The position numbers and the translations under genes were made by a program. Positions 8,035-16,869 of a DNA stretch of 64,000 bases are shown one piece after another. Origin of the DNA: JAFLTL01 sp964389525 (GTDB lineage Bacteria; Bacteroidota; Bacteroidia; Bacteroidales; Muribaculaceae); NCBI GenBank assembly GCA_964389525.1, contig CAYMEX010000009.1, positions 36,736 through 100,735 of the forward strand, given 5' to 3'. The notes under the pieces are model-generated. The model did not search any database. It was not told where the DNA came from and saw only the letters and a program-made list of their open reading frames with translations. The stretch's first letter is position 1. The number at the start of each line of letters is the position of its first letter.

Positions 8035-9339
8035 CTATTTATCAAATCGCCGCCACCATATCCCCGCAAGTATCGATCCCCTCACCAGCAGATACGTCAG
8101 AAACGCTCCCCAAAGCACATCATTACTGAATAAGATCACACCGTTCACAGCCGGGAGAGTCACCGCGAAAAAAACGCCCACCGCGATCGACGTCGCCACA
8201 AGCATAGGCCGCGTCGACGTTATCCCGATAAAAAAGCCGTCATAGATAAACGCAAGCACGGCAAACGGCGGGATCAGCATTATCCACACATGATAGTCGG
8301 CAACCATATTCCTGACATCCACATTGTCGGTCAGAAGCGACGTCACCGCCTCCCACCCCACAGTATAGACAAGGAAGAAAGTCGCGGCGATCCCTGCCGA
8401 CCACAAGAGCAGATATTTTACTGTCTTTTTGAGTCCTGCGGCATCACGCGCACCATAGAACCTGCCGCAAAGGGCCTCGCCCGTAAAGGCGAAACCGTCC
8501 ATAAAGTAAGAGAAGAAAATAAAGAACTGCACGATCACTGCATTAGAGGCAAGCGTGAGCGCGCCGAGACGCGCCCCGTATGCGCTCACCGACAGCGTAA
8601 CCGACATAACGCACAGCGACCGCAGAAATATATTTGAGTTCACCGAGAAAAAGCGCCTCAGCAGCTCGATACGGAAGATTCGGCGCCACCCGCTCCACAA
8701 TCCGCCTTCAGGCGACATGCGCCAGGCAATGACAAGCGACATGATCAGTCCTGTGCAGTTGGCAGCCAAGGTGCCGTAGGCCACCCCCTCAAAACCGACA
8801 TTCAACGGAAAAACCAGCAGAAAGCTCGTGAGAATATTCAGAACATTCACCGTGATAGCGATCACCATAGGCCAGAATGTCGACTGCATCCCTATGAACC
8901 ACCCCGACACAACCATTGTGCCGAGCAACGCAGGCATACCGGCAATACAGATTCTGAAATACGACGAGGCCAGCTCGCGCACGGCCGCGTCAGGACCGAT
9001 GACATACATCAGCAACGCCAGCATAGGCTGTTGAAAAACGACGAGGAGTCCGCCAAGAAGCAGCGCAAGCAAAAGCGAACCAGAGAATACATCCCTGATC
9101 CCCGCCGCGTCTCTCGCGCCGTAAGCCTGGGCAGTCATGCCCGTCGTGCCCATCCTCAGGAAATTCAGGACACCGAACGACAGCGCGAGCATCATCGACC
9201 CGACAGAGATAGCGGCGATATAGTCGGCCGAACCCAGATGACCCGAGATAGCGGTGTCACTCAGTCCGAGCAATGGCACTGTCACATTGCTCACGATCGC
9301 CGGCATAGCCAGTCGCAATATCTCACGGTTCAGGTTCAT
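8035..9339 (-). CDS. MATE-family multidrug/organic cation efflux transporter
   Basis: A 434-residue membrane protein of the MATE (DinF/NorM) superfamily; such proteins export drugs or metabolites in exchange for Na+ or H+. About twelve hydrophobic segments are visible, with MPAIVSNVTVPLLGLSDTAI at the start and the duplicated half beginning near residue 230 (FFSVNSNIFLRSL). The start MNLNREILRL was taken because it fits the family; a longer frame adds only MFSYLCG, which overlaps the likely promoter TATCTTTG. That element is so close to the ATG that the mRNA may be almost leaderless. The last three codons (FDK) appear to have come with the neighbouring cassette. Confidence 0.9.
   Translation of the reverse strand: MNLNREILRLAMPAIVSNVTVPLLGLSDTAISGHLGSADYIAAISVGSMMLALSFGVLNFLRMGTTGMTAQAYGARDAAGIRDVFSGSLLLALLLGGLLVVFQQPMLALLMYVIGPDAAVRELASSYFRICIAGMPALLGTMVVSGWFIGMQSTFWPMVIAITVNVLNILTSFLLVFPLNVGFEGVAYGTLAANCTGLIMSLVIAWRMSPEGGLWSGWRRIFRIELLRRFFSVNSNIFLRSLCVMSVTLSVSAYGARLGALTLASNAVIVQFFIFFSYFMDGFAFTGEALCGRFYGARDAAGLKKTVKYLLLWSAGIAATFFLVYTVGWEAVTSLLTDNVDVRNMVADYHVWIMLIPPFAVLAFIYDGFFIGITSTRPMLVATSIAVGVFFAVTLPAVNGVILFSNDVLWGAFLTYLLVRGSILAGIWWRRFDK
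8048..8092. repeat. Right 45-bp direct repeat bounding the cassette
   Basis: Partner of 5146-5190, differing at one base. It covers the codons for LLVRGSILAGIWWRR at the C-terminus of the MATE transporter; three further codons and a stop outside the repeat complete the gene. Confidence 0.75.
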
Positions 9340-9361
9340 GCCGCAAAGATAAGAAAACAAA

Positions 9362-9400
9362 CTCTCCGGAATGTCTTAAATGGCCACTCCGGAGATTCCG
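9362..9400 (-). terminator. Putative terminator after aroB
   Basis: On the minus strand CTCCGGA and TCCGGAG form a 7-bp stem with a loop of about 17 bases, followed by a T-rich run. It lies between the aroB stop and the MATE start. The loop is large, hence moderate confidence. Confidence 0.45.
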
Positions 9401-9468
9401 TTATCTTTTTTTTTGTGAAACCGTCACGTCGCGACCACAACGGTCACGCCCAACGACGTATAGAACTT

Positions 9469-10548
9469 TCAATCGAGGTGCATCACGTCGCGGTATATGT
9501 CAAGAGCCGCTTTGATCTCGTCAACGCTTGCCGTCTGGTCGAGAGCGATCTCGCCGACATTTTTCAACAAAGTGAAATTGATCTCCGAGGCATTGGCGTT
9601 TTTCTTGTCATGGCGCATGAGATCTATGATCTCCTCATAGTCATCGCATGTCACGGCAAAAGCTCTGTAATTCTCGTAGATATACGCCGCGATCTTGCGC
9701 ATCGTCTCCGACGGGAACCCCGTCTTCATAACCGAGAGAATAAGCTCAACGACAAGGCCGTAGGCCACCGCATATCCGTGAGGTATTGGCGACTTACGCC
9801 TGAGTGCCAGCGACTCAAAGGCATGCCCGGTAGTATGTCCGAGATTCAGAGCCTTTCTTAGCCCCTTCTCGGTCGGATCCTGACTCACGACATCCTGCTT
9901 CACACCCACATTCTCTTTCAGCAAGTCAAGCATACGTTCGCGGCCCACCTCAAGCACATCATGCCTCATAAGATCGGCGAGCATGTCAGGCCCTTTGATA
10001 AGCGCGTGCTTCAGCATTTCGCCATATCCCGACCGCATTTCAGTAGCCGACAGTGTATTGAAGAAAATCGACGACACGATCACCAGATCAGCGTCCTTGA
10101 AAACACCGACCTCATTCTTCAGTCCGTTGAAATTAATTCCCGTCTTGCCGCCGACCGAAGCGTCAACAGCCGCAAGCAGCGATGTCGGCACATTCACGAA
10201 ATGTATCCCACGCTTGAATGTAGCCGCTGCAAACGCCCCCATGTCAGTCACGACACCGCCACCAAGATTTATGAGCAGCGAACGGCGTGTGGCGCCATTG
10301 TCTCCGAGCTGCTGCCATATATAGCTGAGCGACTCGATATTCTTGTTTTCATCCCCGGGCTCCACCACAAGCACCGTCGCATCGCCCACACATCGGCTCT
10401 GCGATGCAAGCACTGGCAGCGCGGCTTCCTGGGTGTTGCGGTCAACGAGCACAAATGCACATGACGGATTCAGCACCGCGGCATATCGGTCGATCTCCTC
10501 GGCCACATAGTTGGTAAATACCACATTATTTCCCATAATATCAGCCAT
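9469..10548 (-). CDS. aroB: AroB, 3-dehydroquinate synthase
   Basis: Converts DAHP to 3-dehydroquinate, the second step of the shikimate pathway, using NAD+ and a divalent metal. The motif set is complete: NLGGGVVTDMGAFAAATFKRG for NAD binding, PTSLLAAVDASVGGKTGIN, the metal ligand region SGYGEMLKHALI, and histidines in NLGHTTGHAFE and HGYAVAYG. The start MADIMGNNVVF is used because it falls 7 bases after the stop of the upstream HAD gene; longer in-frame starts would overlap that gene. A second ATG four codons later (MGNNVVF) is possible. Confidence 0.95.
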   Translation of the reverse strand: MADIMGNNVVFTNYVAEEIDRYAAVLNPSCAFVLVDRNTQEAALPVLASQSRCVGDATVLVVEPGDENKNIESLSYIWQQLGDNGATRRSLLINLGGGVVTDMGAFAAATFKRGIHFVNVPTSLLAAVDASVGGKTGINFNGLKNEVGVFKDADLVIVSSIFFNTLSATEMRSGYGEMLKHALIKGPDMLADLMRHDVLEVGRERMLDLLKENVGVKQDVVSQDPTEKGLRKALNLGHTTGHAFESLALRRKSPIPHGYAVAYGLVVELILSVMKTGFPSETMRKIAAYIYENYRAFAVTCDDYEEIIDLMRHDKKNANASEINFTLLKNVGEIALDQTASVDEIKAALDIYRDVMHLD

Positions 10549-10555
10549 AAAGATT

Positions 10556-11230
10556 CTATTTATACGTTTCAAGCACGCTGTCGAGATCATCGGCAAGAGC
10601 ATCCATCGATCCGTAGACCCTGACTGCCCCCGACGCCTTCAGCACATCGGCCGCGATCGGACCGGTGCAGACGCCTATTGCCACAGTTCCCGCTCTTGAA
10701 GCCGACTCCACGCCGAGAGGCGCATTATCGATAGCCAGACACTCCTCAGGCCTCACACCCGCAAGTGCAGCCCCACGCAGAAACGGCTCGGGATGAGGCT
10801 TGCCGTTCTCAACGTCACGCGATGTCACCCGACGTTCCGACGGGAAAGCACCGGGATAATCCGTGTCGAGCCGGCTAAGAAGCGAGTTCTGCCCCGAGCC
10901 CGTGACAAGCACACAGACGATGCCGCGCTCCAGCAGCCCCTCGATAACTCTACGGGCGCCACGCATCACGTCAGGAGCCTCAAGTTCACGGAAATACGCC
11001 GCCTTGCGTGCATACAGCCGGTCACATTCCTCCTTGCTGTATGTCTTTCCCCATGCGCTCATTGCCAGCTTATTGACGGTAGCCGCACCCGTCATTCCCT
11101 CGTCAAGATAAAACTCGTCATCGGGAGCGTTGATGCCGATTTCCCTCATTAGCCTGTGCCACGCCTGAGAGTGGAGCGGCATAGAGTCATAGAGAGTGCC
11201 GTCCATGTCGACAAGAGCGGCCTTGATCAT
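10556..11230 (-). CDS. HAD-superfamily phosphatase, beta-phosphoglucomutase-like
   Basis: A 224-residue HAD hydrolase of the beta-phosphoglucomutase/phosphatase subgroup. Motif I is DMDGTLYDS (D8 nucleophile, D10 acid/base), motif II is LVTGSG, and motif III/IV is NGKPHPEPF followed by AIDNAPLGVESA. The alpha-helical cap lies at about residues 15-85. The natural substrate, probably a small sugar phosphate, cannot be fixed from sequence. Its ATG overlaps the der stop by 4 bases (ATGA) and aroB follows 7 bases after it, so the three genes are likely one transcript. Confidence 0.88.
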   Translation of the reverse strand: MIKAALVDMDGTLYDSMPLHSQAWHRLMREIGINAPDDEFYLDEGMTGAATVNKLAMSAWGKTYSKEECDRLYARKAAYFRELEAPDVMRGARRVIEGLLERGIVCVLVTGSGQNSLLSRLDTDYPGAFPSERRVTSRDVENGKPHPEPFLRGAALAGVRPEECLAIDNAPLGVESASRAGTVAIGVCTGPIAADVLKASGAVRVYGSMDALADDLDSVLETYK

Positions 11231-12543
11231 TTCTCGCGCATGAATATGTTGATGGGCGTTCCGTGGAAATCCCAGTGCGAGCGTATCTTGTTTTCAAGAT
11301 AGCGGCGATAGGGCTCCTTCACCCACTGAGGCAGATTGCAGAAGAATATGAAAGTAGGTATCCTCGACCCTTTGAGCATCGTGATATACTTGATCTTGAT
11401 ATACTTGCCCTTGTTGGCTGGTGGCGGATACGCGGCGATCTCCTCCTGCATCACAGTGTTGAGCTGATGTGTGGGCACCTCACGACGGCGGTTCTTGTAA
11501 ACCTCGACAGCTGTCTCCAGCACCTTGTAGATTCGCTGTTTGGTAAGAGCCGAGCCAAAGATGATCGGGAAATCGTCAAACGGGGCGAACCGGCTTCTTA
11601 TCGCATCTTCAAAATGCTTCACGGCGGCCTGCGACTTGTCCTCGACAAGATCCCACTTGTTCACACAAACCACAAGCCCCTTCTTGTTGCGCTGTATCAG
11701 CGAGAAGATATTACTGTCCTGAGCCTCGATGCCACGGGTCGCGTCGATCATCAGTATGCACACGTCCGACGCCTCGATAGCTCGTATCGAGCGTATCACC
11801 GAATAATACTCGATATCCTCGTTCACCTTGGCCTTCTTTCGTATACCGGCCGTATCGACGAGATAGAAATCAAATCCGTATTTGTTGTAGCGCGTGTAGA
11901 TGCTGTCGCGGGTCGTGCCGGCGATATTGGTCACGATATTGCGGTCCTCGCCGATAAAAGCGTTGATCAGCGACGACTTTCCGGCATTCGGGCGTCCGAC
12001 GATCGCAAACTTCGGTATATCGTCGAGTTCCTCCTCTTCATCCTCCTTCTCGGGCAGCTTGTTCACCACCTCGTCAAGAAGATCACCCGTCCCATATCCG
12101 TTGATGGCCGATACAGGCCAGGGCTCGCCGAGACCGAGGCTGTAGAACTCCGGAACGTTATATATCCACTCGTTGCTGTCGACCTTGTTTGCGATCAGCA
12201 GAACCGGCTTTTTGGATTTTCTCAGTATCTCGGCCACATGATCGTCAAGATCAGTGACACCGTTCATCGCGTCCACGACAAACAGTATCTCGTCGGCCTG
12301 CTCGATGGCGAGAGCCACCTGCTTGTTGATCTCACTCTCGAAGACATCCTCCGAGTTGACCACCCAGCCGCCTGTGTCGACTATCGAAAAATCCTTTCCG
12401 TTCCAGTCGACCTTGCCATACTGGCGGTCGCGGGTAGTGCCCGCAGTCTCGTCTACTATGGCCGTTCTCGACTGTGTCAGTCGGTTGAAAAGGGTTGACT
12501 TACCCACATTCGGCCGGCCTACTATTGCTACAAGTTGTCCCAT
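11227..12543 (-). CDS. der: Der (EngA), double-GTPase ribosome assembly factor
   Basis: A GTPase needed for late assembly of the 50S subunit. Two complete G domains are seen: the first with GRPNVGKST (residues 9-17), DTGG and NKVD; the second, from about residue 180, with GRPNAGKSS, DTAG and NKWD. An acidic linker (KEDEEEELDD) joins them, and a C-terminal KH-like domain ends the 438-residue protein. This is standard length. der, the HAD gene and aroB form a close-packed group. Confidence 0.97.
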   Translation of the reverse strand: MGQLVAIVGRPNVGKSTLFNRLTQSRTAIVDETAGTTRDRQYGKVDWNGKDFSIVDTGGWVVNSEDVFESEINKQVALAIEQADEILFVVDAMNGVTDLDDHVAEILRKSKKPVLLIANKVDSNEWIYNVPEFYSLGLGEPWPVSAINGYGTGDLLDEVVNKLPEKEDEEEELDDIPKFAIVGRPNAGKSSLINAFIGEDRNIVTNIAGTTRDSIYTRYNKYGFDFYLVDTAGIRKKAKVNEDIEYYSVIRSIRAIEASDVCILMIDATRGIEAQDSNIFSLIQRNKKGLVVCVNKWDLVEDKSQAAVKHFEDAIRSRFAPFDDFPIIFGSALTKQRIYKVLETAVEVYKNRRREVPTHQLNTVMQEEIAAYPPPANKGKYIKIKYITMLKGSRIPTFIFFCNLPQWVKEPYRRYLENKIRSHWDFHGTPINIFMREK

Positions 12544-12784
12544 TGATCTTTATTTTACCGCGAAGTTAAGTATTTTTTTCACAATGAAATGATTTAGACT
12601 TACTGCATTTTAAGATTTAAGACTGATTCGAGGTAAGTTCGGGATCGAGATGAGGGAGCAATGGGGTTCCATTGTGACCGAAGAGAAGTTCCGAAATTGC
12701 CCGAAGCAGACTTGAAACTTAAACTGAATGGTTCATTTCAATTCATGGTTAACATTTTGTAATAAGTTTAATCACTTCAATACT

Positions 12785-13774
12785 TCACTCCACATAACCG
12801 AAAGCCTTGAGCTTATTCTCTCTGTTTCGCCAGTTTGGCTCGACTTTCACAAACAGTTCGAGAAACACACGCTTCCCGAAAAACGTCTCTATATCCTTGC
12901 GCGACTCCATGCCTACCTTCTTAAGCATGGCGCCTCCCTTACCGATCAGGATACCCTTCTGGCTGTCACGCTCGACATACACAACTGCCATGATGTGGAT
13001 CGAGCCGGGCTTCTCGTCAAACTTCTCGACAATCACCTCCGTCGAGTAAGGCACCTCCTTGTCATAGTTGAGCAGGATCTTCTCCCTTATTATCTCGGTC
13101 ACAAAGAAGCGGGCCGGCTTGTCGGTTAGCGCATCCTTGCCGAAATAAGGTGCAGACACTGGCAGCAGTTCGACTATACGCTTCATAAGATTGTCGGTGT
13201 TGAACTTCTCGAGCGCCGACGCCGGGAAGATCTCGGCTTTCGGCAGAAGCGACCTCCAGCGGTCTACGATTGCAGTCAGTTCATCCTGTCCTTTGAGCAG
13301 ATCAATCTTGTTGATTACAAGCAGCACAGGCACAGCCTCCTTAGCCACACGCTCAAGAAAATCGGCATTCTTTGTCGGATCCTCGATCACATCGGTGACA
13401 TAAAGAAGCACATCGGCATCGGTCAGCGCACCTTCCGAAAACTCCAGCATCGACTCCTGAAGCTTGTATTTTGGCTTCAGCACGCCCGGAGTATCCGAGA
13501 ACACGATCTGATAGTCCGGCGTATTCACGATACCCATGATGCGGTGGCGTGTAGTCTGCGCCTTCGATGTGATGATGCTCACACGCTCGCCCACCAGGTC
13601 ATTCATGAGCGTCGACTTACCCACATTCGGGTTGCCGACGATATTCACGAACCCGGCCTTGTGCCCCTCCTTAACAGACTGAGAGCCCGTCCCGGCGATA
13701 ATATCGTCTATACTTTTGACCTCCTTGTTTTCACTCCCCGAGGCGTCGGGATTAATGATAAATTTATCATCCAT
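12785..13774 (-). CDS. era: Era, GTPase for 16S rRNA/30S maturation, with N-terminal extension
   Basis: Binds the 3' end of 16S rRNA and helps 30S assembly. The G domain has GNPNVGKST (residues 47-55), DTPG and NKID; the C-terminal KH domain carries GILIGKGGAMLKKVG. The family usually starts only about ten residues before the G1 motif; here an extra polar stretch of about 37 residues (MDDKFIINPDASGSENKE and on) comes first. No other ATG, GTG or TTG in frame lies near the usual start, so the extension is probably real. About 240 bases without a gene separate it from der. Confidence 0.95.
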   Translation of the reverse strand: MDDKFIINPDASGSENKEVKSIDDIIAGTGSQSVKEGHKAGFVNIVGNPNVGKSTLMNDLVGERVSIITSKAQTTRHRIMGIVNTPDYQIVFSDTPGVLKPKYKLQESMLEFSEGALTDADVLLYVTDVIEDPTKNADFLERVAKEAVPVLLVINKIDLLKGQDELTAIVDRWRSLLPKAEIFPASALEKFNTDNLMKRIVELLPVSAPYFGKDALTDKPARFFVTEIIREKILLNYDKEVPYSTEVIVEKFDEKPGSIHIMAVVYVERDSQKGILIGKGGAMLKKVGMESRKDIETFFGKRVFLELFVKVEPNWRNRENKLKAFGYVE

Positions 13775-13872
13775 GATCTTAGACTCGATTTTTCTTCACT
13801 CAATAAAGAAATGATTTTTGAGCTGCACTCCAGGCAGTTTCATATAAGTTCAAACCACTTCTGCATATATAA

Positions 13873-13905
13873 CAAAAAATAGCACCCTTTGAGATGCTAC
13901 CTTTT
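13873..13905 (-). terminator. Putative terminator between fabH and era
   Basis: On the minus strand GTAGCATC pairs (with G-U pairs) with GGTGCTAT across a short A-rich loop, followed by TTTTTTG. It lies just after the fabH stop. Confidence 0.6.
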
Positions 13906-13930
13906 GTTAATTCATTCCGAAAAGATGACG

Positions 13931-14914
13931 TCAAAGATCCCAGATGAGGTACATGGCACCCCATGTGAAGCCTGCACCGAACGCAGTCAGCACAATCTTG
14001 TCACCCTTCTTCAGGCGATCCTTGTATTCGTCGAGACACAAGGGTATCGATGCCGCACTCGTGTTTCCGGTATGTTCGATATTCACGAGCACCTTCTCCG
14101 AGGGGACTCCCGCACGCGACGACACAGCCTCGATGATACGGAGGTTGGCCTGATGCGGAACGAGCCAGTTGATATCGTCTACCGAAAGACCGTTGCGCTC
14201 CATGATAGCGAGCGACGATGTGAGCATGTCGGTCACTGCATGCTTGTAGACATGACGGCCGTCCTGGAACAGGTAGTGATCTCCTGCATCGAGAGTCTCC
14301 TGACAGGCAGGATGAGCAGAGCCACCGGCACGCATGTAGAGATGCTCCAGCCCCGAACCATCGACGTGGAATACTGCGTCCATTACGCCGACAGCCTCTT
14401 CGGTCAGTTCGACAAGCACTGCGGCAGCGCCATCACCAAAGAGAGGACAAGTCGAACGGTCGTTGTAATTGACCATCGACGACATCTTCTCGGCTGCGAC
14501 AACAACTACCTTCTTGCGAAGGCCCGATTTAACATATGCCGCAGCATCCTCGAGAGCTACAATAAAACCGGCACAAGCGGCCTGGATATCATAGGCATAA
14601 GCATCCTTTAGTCCACATCCGTGGGCGATGATCGATGCGGTCGAGGGGAAACGGTAATCGGGATTGGACGTAGCGCAGATAACCAGTTCAACCTCTTCAG
14701 GACGTGTTCCCGTCGACTCGAGCAGCTTCTCTACAGCTTTGATGCCAAGATATGACGACCCGGTATTTTCCATTTTCAGGATGCGGCGTTCCTTGATACC
14801 TACACGGGTTGTGATCCACTCGTCGTTGGTATCCACCATCTTCGACAACATCTCATTGTCAAGAATGTCGTCAGGCAGATATGAGGCGATGCCTGATATG
14901 CGTGCGTTCAGCAT
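13931..14914 (-). CDS. fabH: FabH, 3-oxoacyl-ACP synthase III
   Basis: Starts fatty-acid chains by condensing an acyl-CoA with malonyl-ACP. The catalytic cysteine is C114 in QAACAGF; the histidine is in VPHQAN and the asparagine in EHTGNTSAAS, so the Cys-His-Asn triad is complete. The start MLNARISGIASYLP fits the family; an upstream ATG would add 17 unlike residues. At 327 residues the length is normal. The gene follows rpmF and the DUF177 gene, as in many bacteria, but plsX, often found between rpmF and fabH, is absent here. Confidence 0.95.
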   Translation of the reverse strand: MLNARISGIASYLPDDILDNEMLSKMVDTNDEWITTRVGIKERRILKMENTGSSYLGIKAVEKLLESTGTRPEEVELVICATSNPDYRFPSTASIIAHGCGLKDAYAYDIQAACAGFIVALEDAAAYVKSGLRKKVVVVAAEKMSSMVNYNDRSTCPLFGDGAAAVLVELTEEAVGVMDAVFHVDGSGLEHLYMRAGGSAHPACQETLDAGDHYLFQDGRHVYKHAVTDMLTSSLAIMERNGLSVDDINWLVPHQANLRIIEAVSSRAGVPSEKVLVNIEHTGNTSAASIPLCLDEYKDRLKKGDKIVLTAFGAGFTWGAMYLIWDL

Positions 14915-15268
14915 GACTGAAGTATTTTGACTATAAAAGTTATAATACGGTTTGACAAAAGGCAACGAAAGCCCGACCGTTTATTCTCTCGGCCCGGTTT
15001 CCGCTGTTTGCATTCCTGTCAGACGACAAAAGCGCCATCACAGGCCGCTTCTTAGAGTGTGTGGAGATTTAGCTTATGTTTATGCTTCGTCAGGATTCTC
15101 GGAGCACGCACTGAGATCGAGAGAATAAGTCATGGATTTGATCTCAACTCTACGAAATCTCTGTACCGGCCGCGAATACTCTCCGAAGATTGCACGAAGT
15201 TAAATCGACAATTCTCTCAGACAGCCCCGTTCGCGCTTGGTCGCTTTGTTTTCGGCAGCTGCCCGGTC
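14915..15268. other. 354-bp gap between rpmF and fabH
   Basis: No credible gene on either strand and no clear promoter consensus. In many bacteria plsX would be here. Nothing recognisable remains of it. Confidence 0.5.
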
Positions 15269-15454
15269 TCAGACAGTTGCGTTCTTCTCGATCACCACAC
15301 GGCCACGGTAGTATCCGCATTCGCCGCAGATGGTGTGATAGATATGCCACGAACCACAGTTCGGACAAAGAGCGATTGTAGGCATCTGAGCCTTGTCGTG
15401 AGTACGGCGCTTCGCAGTGCGCGTCTTCGATTGTTTGCGTTTAGGATGTGCCAT
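15269..15454 (-). CDS. rpmF: RpmF, 50S ribosomal protein L32
   Basis: A 61-residue ribosomal protein beginning MAHPKRKQSKTRTAKRR, the universal L32 start. The zinc-ribbon form is seen: CPNC at about residues 30-33 and CGEC at about 43-46. It lies 75 bases after the DUF177 gene, its usual partner, and is probably transcribed with it. Confidence 0.97.
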   Translation of the reverse strand: MAHPKRKQSKTRTAKRRTHDKAQMPTIALCPNCGSWHIYHTICGECGYYRGRVVIEKNATV

Positions 15455-15529
15455 CGGTTTTTTATCTCTTTTTTATTTGTTATTCGTTTCAGGCCTGCCG
15501 CTGCAGGTCAATTGTCTCGTTATGTCTTT

Positions 15530-16138
15530 TCAGTCTTCGTTATCAAGGTTGCCGAGCTCCCTCAGCTTATCCCACCGCGGATCCGACGTCTGGCCGGCAT
15601 CTTCCGACGAAACCTCAAGATCCATCACATCAAGAGCTTCATCATCGAAATCCTCGGCATCTTCGTCACCATTCAGAGCCGGACGCCCCCCACGGTGCTT
15701 CTTCAGAAGAGCGCTCATCGTGCGGTTGCACTTCCCGAGAGGATGCACATGCTTGATCGGGATTGCAAGCGCCACTGTGTCATTGAGCATGTAGGCGACA
15801 TTGAGATAGTTCTCACTCTCGGGTATCTCAAGCGTCTCATCGCTGTCATCGTTGTAGCGGTCTCCATACCTTACAACAATATGATACCCCGTATCGATCG
15901 GGAGTTCCATCTCGTCAAGACACCGGTCACACAGCACCGTCACCACACCCGTCAGTTTAAACGTCAGGTCGTAGAAATCGTTGCGGTGATCAAGCGTCAG
16001 CTTAACCTCGATATCGGCTTCCCGCACGTCAGGGCTCTCCATATTGGCAAAAAACTGCCTGCCCAGATGGTACTGCATCTCATGCGTACCGACTGGCAAA
16101 CTCTTCAAGGGCAGCTTGAATTCGGTGAATTTTCCCAT
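15530..16138 (-). CDS. DUF177 (YceD-family) protein
   Basis: A 202-residue protein of the DUF177/YceD family that almost always precedes rpmF. In plants and E. coli relatives are linked to 23S rRNA processing or accumulation; the precise role is not settled. The typical motif VLCDRCLDEMELPI lies near residue 70, and an acidic tail rich in D and E follows residue 155. The gene shares the 222-base upstream region with the divergent rplS. Confidence 0.88.
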   Translation of the reverse strand: MGKFTEFKLPLKSLPVGTHEMQYHLGRQFFANMESPDVREADIEVKLTLDHRNDFYDLTFKLTGVVTVLCDRCLDEMELPIDTGYHIVVRYGDRYNDDSDETLEIPESENYLNVAYMLNDTVALAIPIKHVHPLGKCNRTMSALLKKHRGGRPALNGDEDAEDFDDEALDVMDLEVSSEDAGQTSDPRWDKLRELGNLDNED

Positions 16139-16239
16139 TTCTGAAGTCTGTTCGTGCTGAAAAACCTTGCAAAATTAGAAATTCTATTCGATTAATTCAA
16201 ATCTTATTATTTTTTTTCCAACTATTTTTTCCGAAATAA

Positions 16240-16271
16240 TTTGGCAATACCACTTCATCTACCTACCTTTG
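16240..16271 (+). promoter_or_regulatory. rplS promoter (Bacteroidetes type)
   Basis: TTTG at 16240-16243, 20 bases, then TACCTTTG at 16264-16271, an exact match to the Bacteroidetes major sigma consensus. It predicts a 5' leader of about 85 bases with a GC-rich inverted repeat (CGGG...CCCG) that could take part in regulation. Confidence 0.8.
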
Positions 16272-16360
16272 CACCCACAAAAACAGCCGTAACCGCTGGC
16301 GGGACAAGCTGCCCGTGAATGTTGCGCGTAGTATTAACATTTTGATTATTACAATTTAAA

Positions 16361-16714
16361 ATGGATCTGATCAAAATCGCCGAGGAGGCTTTTGCCACCG
16401 GCAAAAAGCATCCCGACTTCGGTCCCGGCGACACAATCACGGTAGCCTACCGCATCAAAGAGGGCAACAAAGAGCGTATTCAGCTTTACAAGGGAGTGGT
16501 TATCCGCATCTCGGGCGACGGCGACAAAAAGCGCTTCACCGTTCGCAAAATGTCCGACAACATCGGCGTTGAGCGTATTTTCCCCATCGAGTCACCGTTC
16601 ATCGACAGCATCACTGTCAACAAGTACGGTAAAGTTCGTCGCGCAAAACTCTACTACCTCCGCAAACTCACCGGCAAAAAAGCACGCATCAAAGAGCGTC
16701 GCGTTGTCAAATAA
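16361..16714 (+). CDS. rplS: RplS, 50S ribosomal protein L19
   Basis: A 117-residue L19. The family core FGPGDTITVAYRIKEGNKER and the end KARIKERRV are clear. It is transcribed alone on the plus strand between minus-strand genes, with its own exact-consensus promoter and a strong hairpin terminator after the stop. Confidence 0.97.
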   Translation: MDLIKIAEEAFATGKKHPDFGPGDTITVAYRIKEGNKERIQLYKGVVIRISGDGDKKRFTVRKMSDNIGVERIFPIESPFIDSITVNKYGKVRRAKLYYLRKLTGKKARIKERRVVK

Positions 16715-16741
16715 GAGGCAGCAGAAACCCAACGAATTCAG

Positions 16742-16776
16742 CGTCCCGGCATCTCACCACGAGAGCCGGGACGTTC
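16742..16776 (+). terminator. rplS terminator
   Basis: CGTCCCGGC pairs perfectly with GCCGGGACG across a 14-base loop, followed by TTCTTT. It lies about 27 bases after the rplS stop. Confidence 0.8.
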
Positions 16777-16804
16777 TTTATCCCACTGTCTGAAGGACTA
16801 TTAA

Positions 16805-16850
16805 GCCCCGCACCATCGCGCTTATCGCGATTGATGCGGGGCATGATTTT
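16805..16850. terminator. Bidirectional hairpin terminator between rplS and gmk
   Basis: A long hairpin with GCCCCGCA and TGCGGGGC arms and an inner CATCGCG/CGCGATTG pairing. A T-rich tail follows on the plus side. It lies after both convergent genes and probably ends gmk transcription. Confidence 0.65.
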
Positions 16851-16869
16851 ATTTCTCGTTTATAGCAGC

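Noticed and set aside
12544..12784. Possible small gene or tRNA between der and era
   Set aside because: No tRNA-like T-arm or cloverleaf and no open frame with a credible start; only a small CAATGG/CCATTG hairpin is present.
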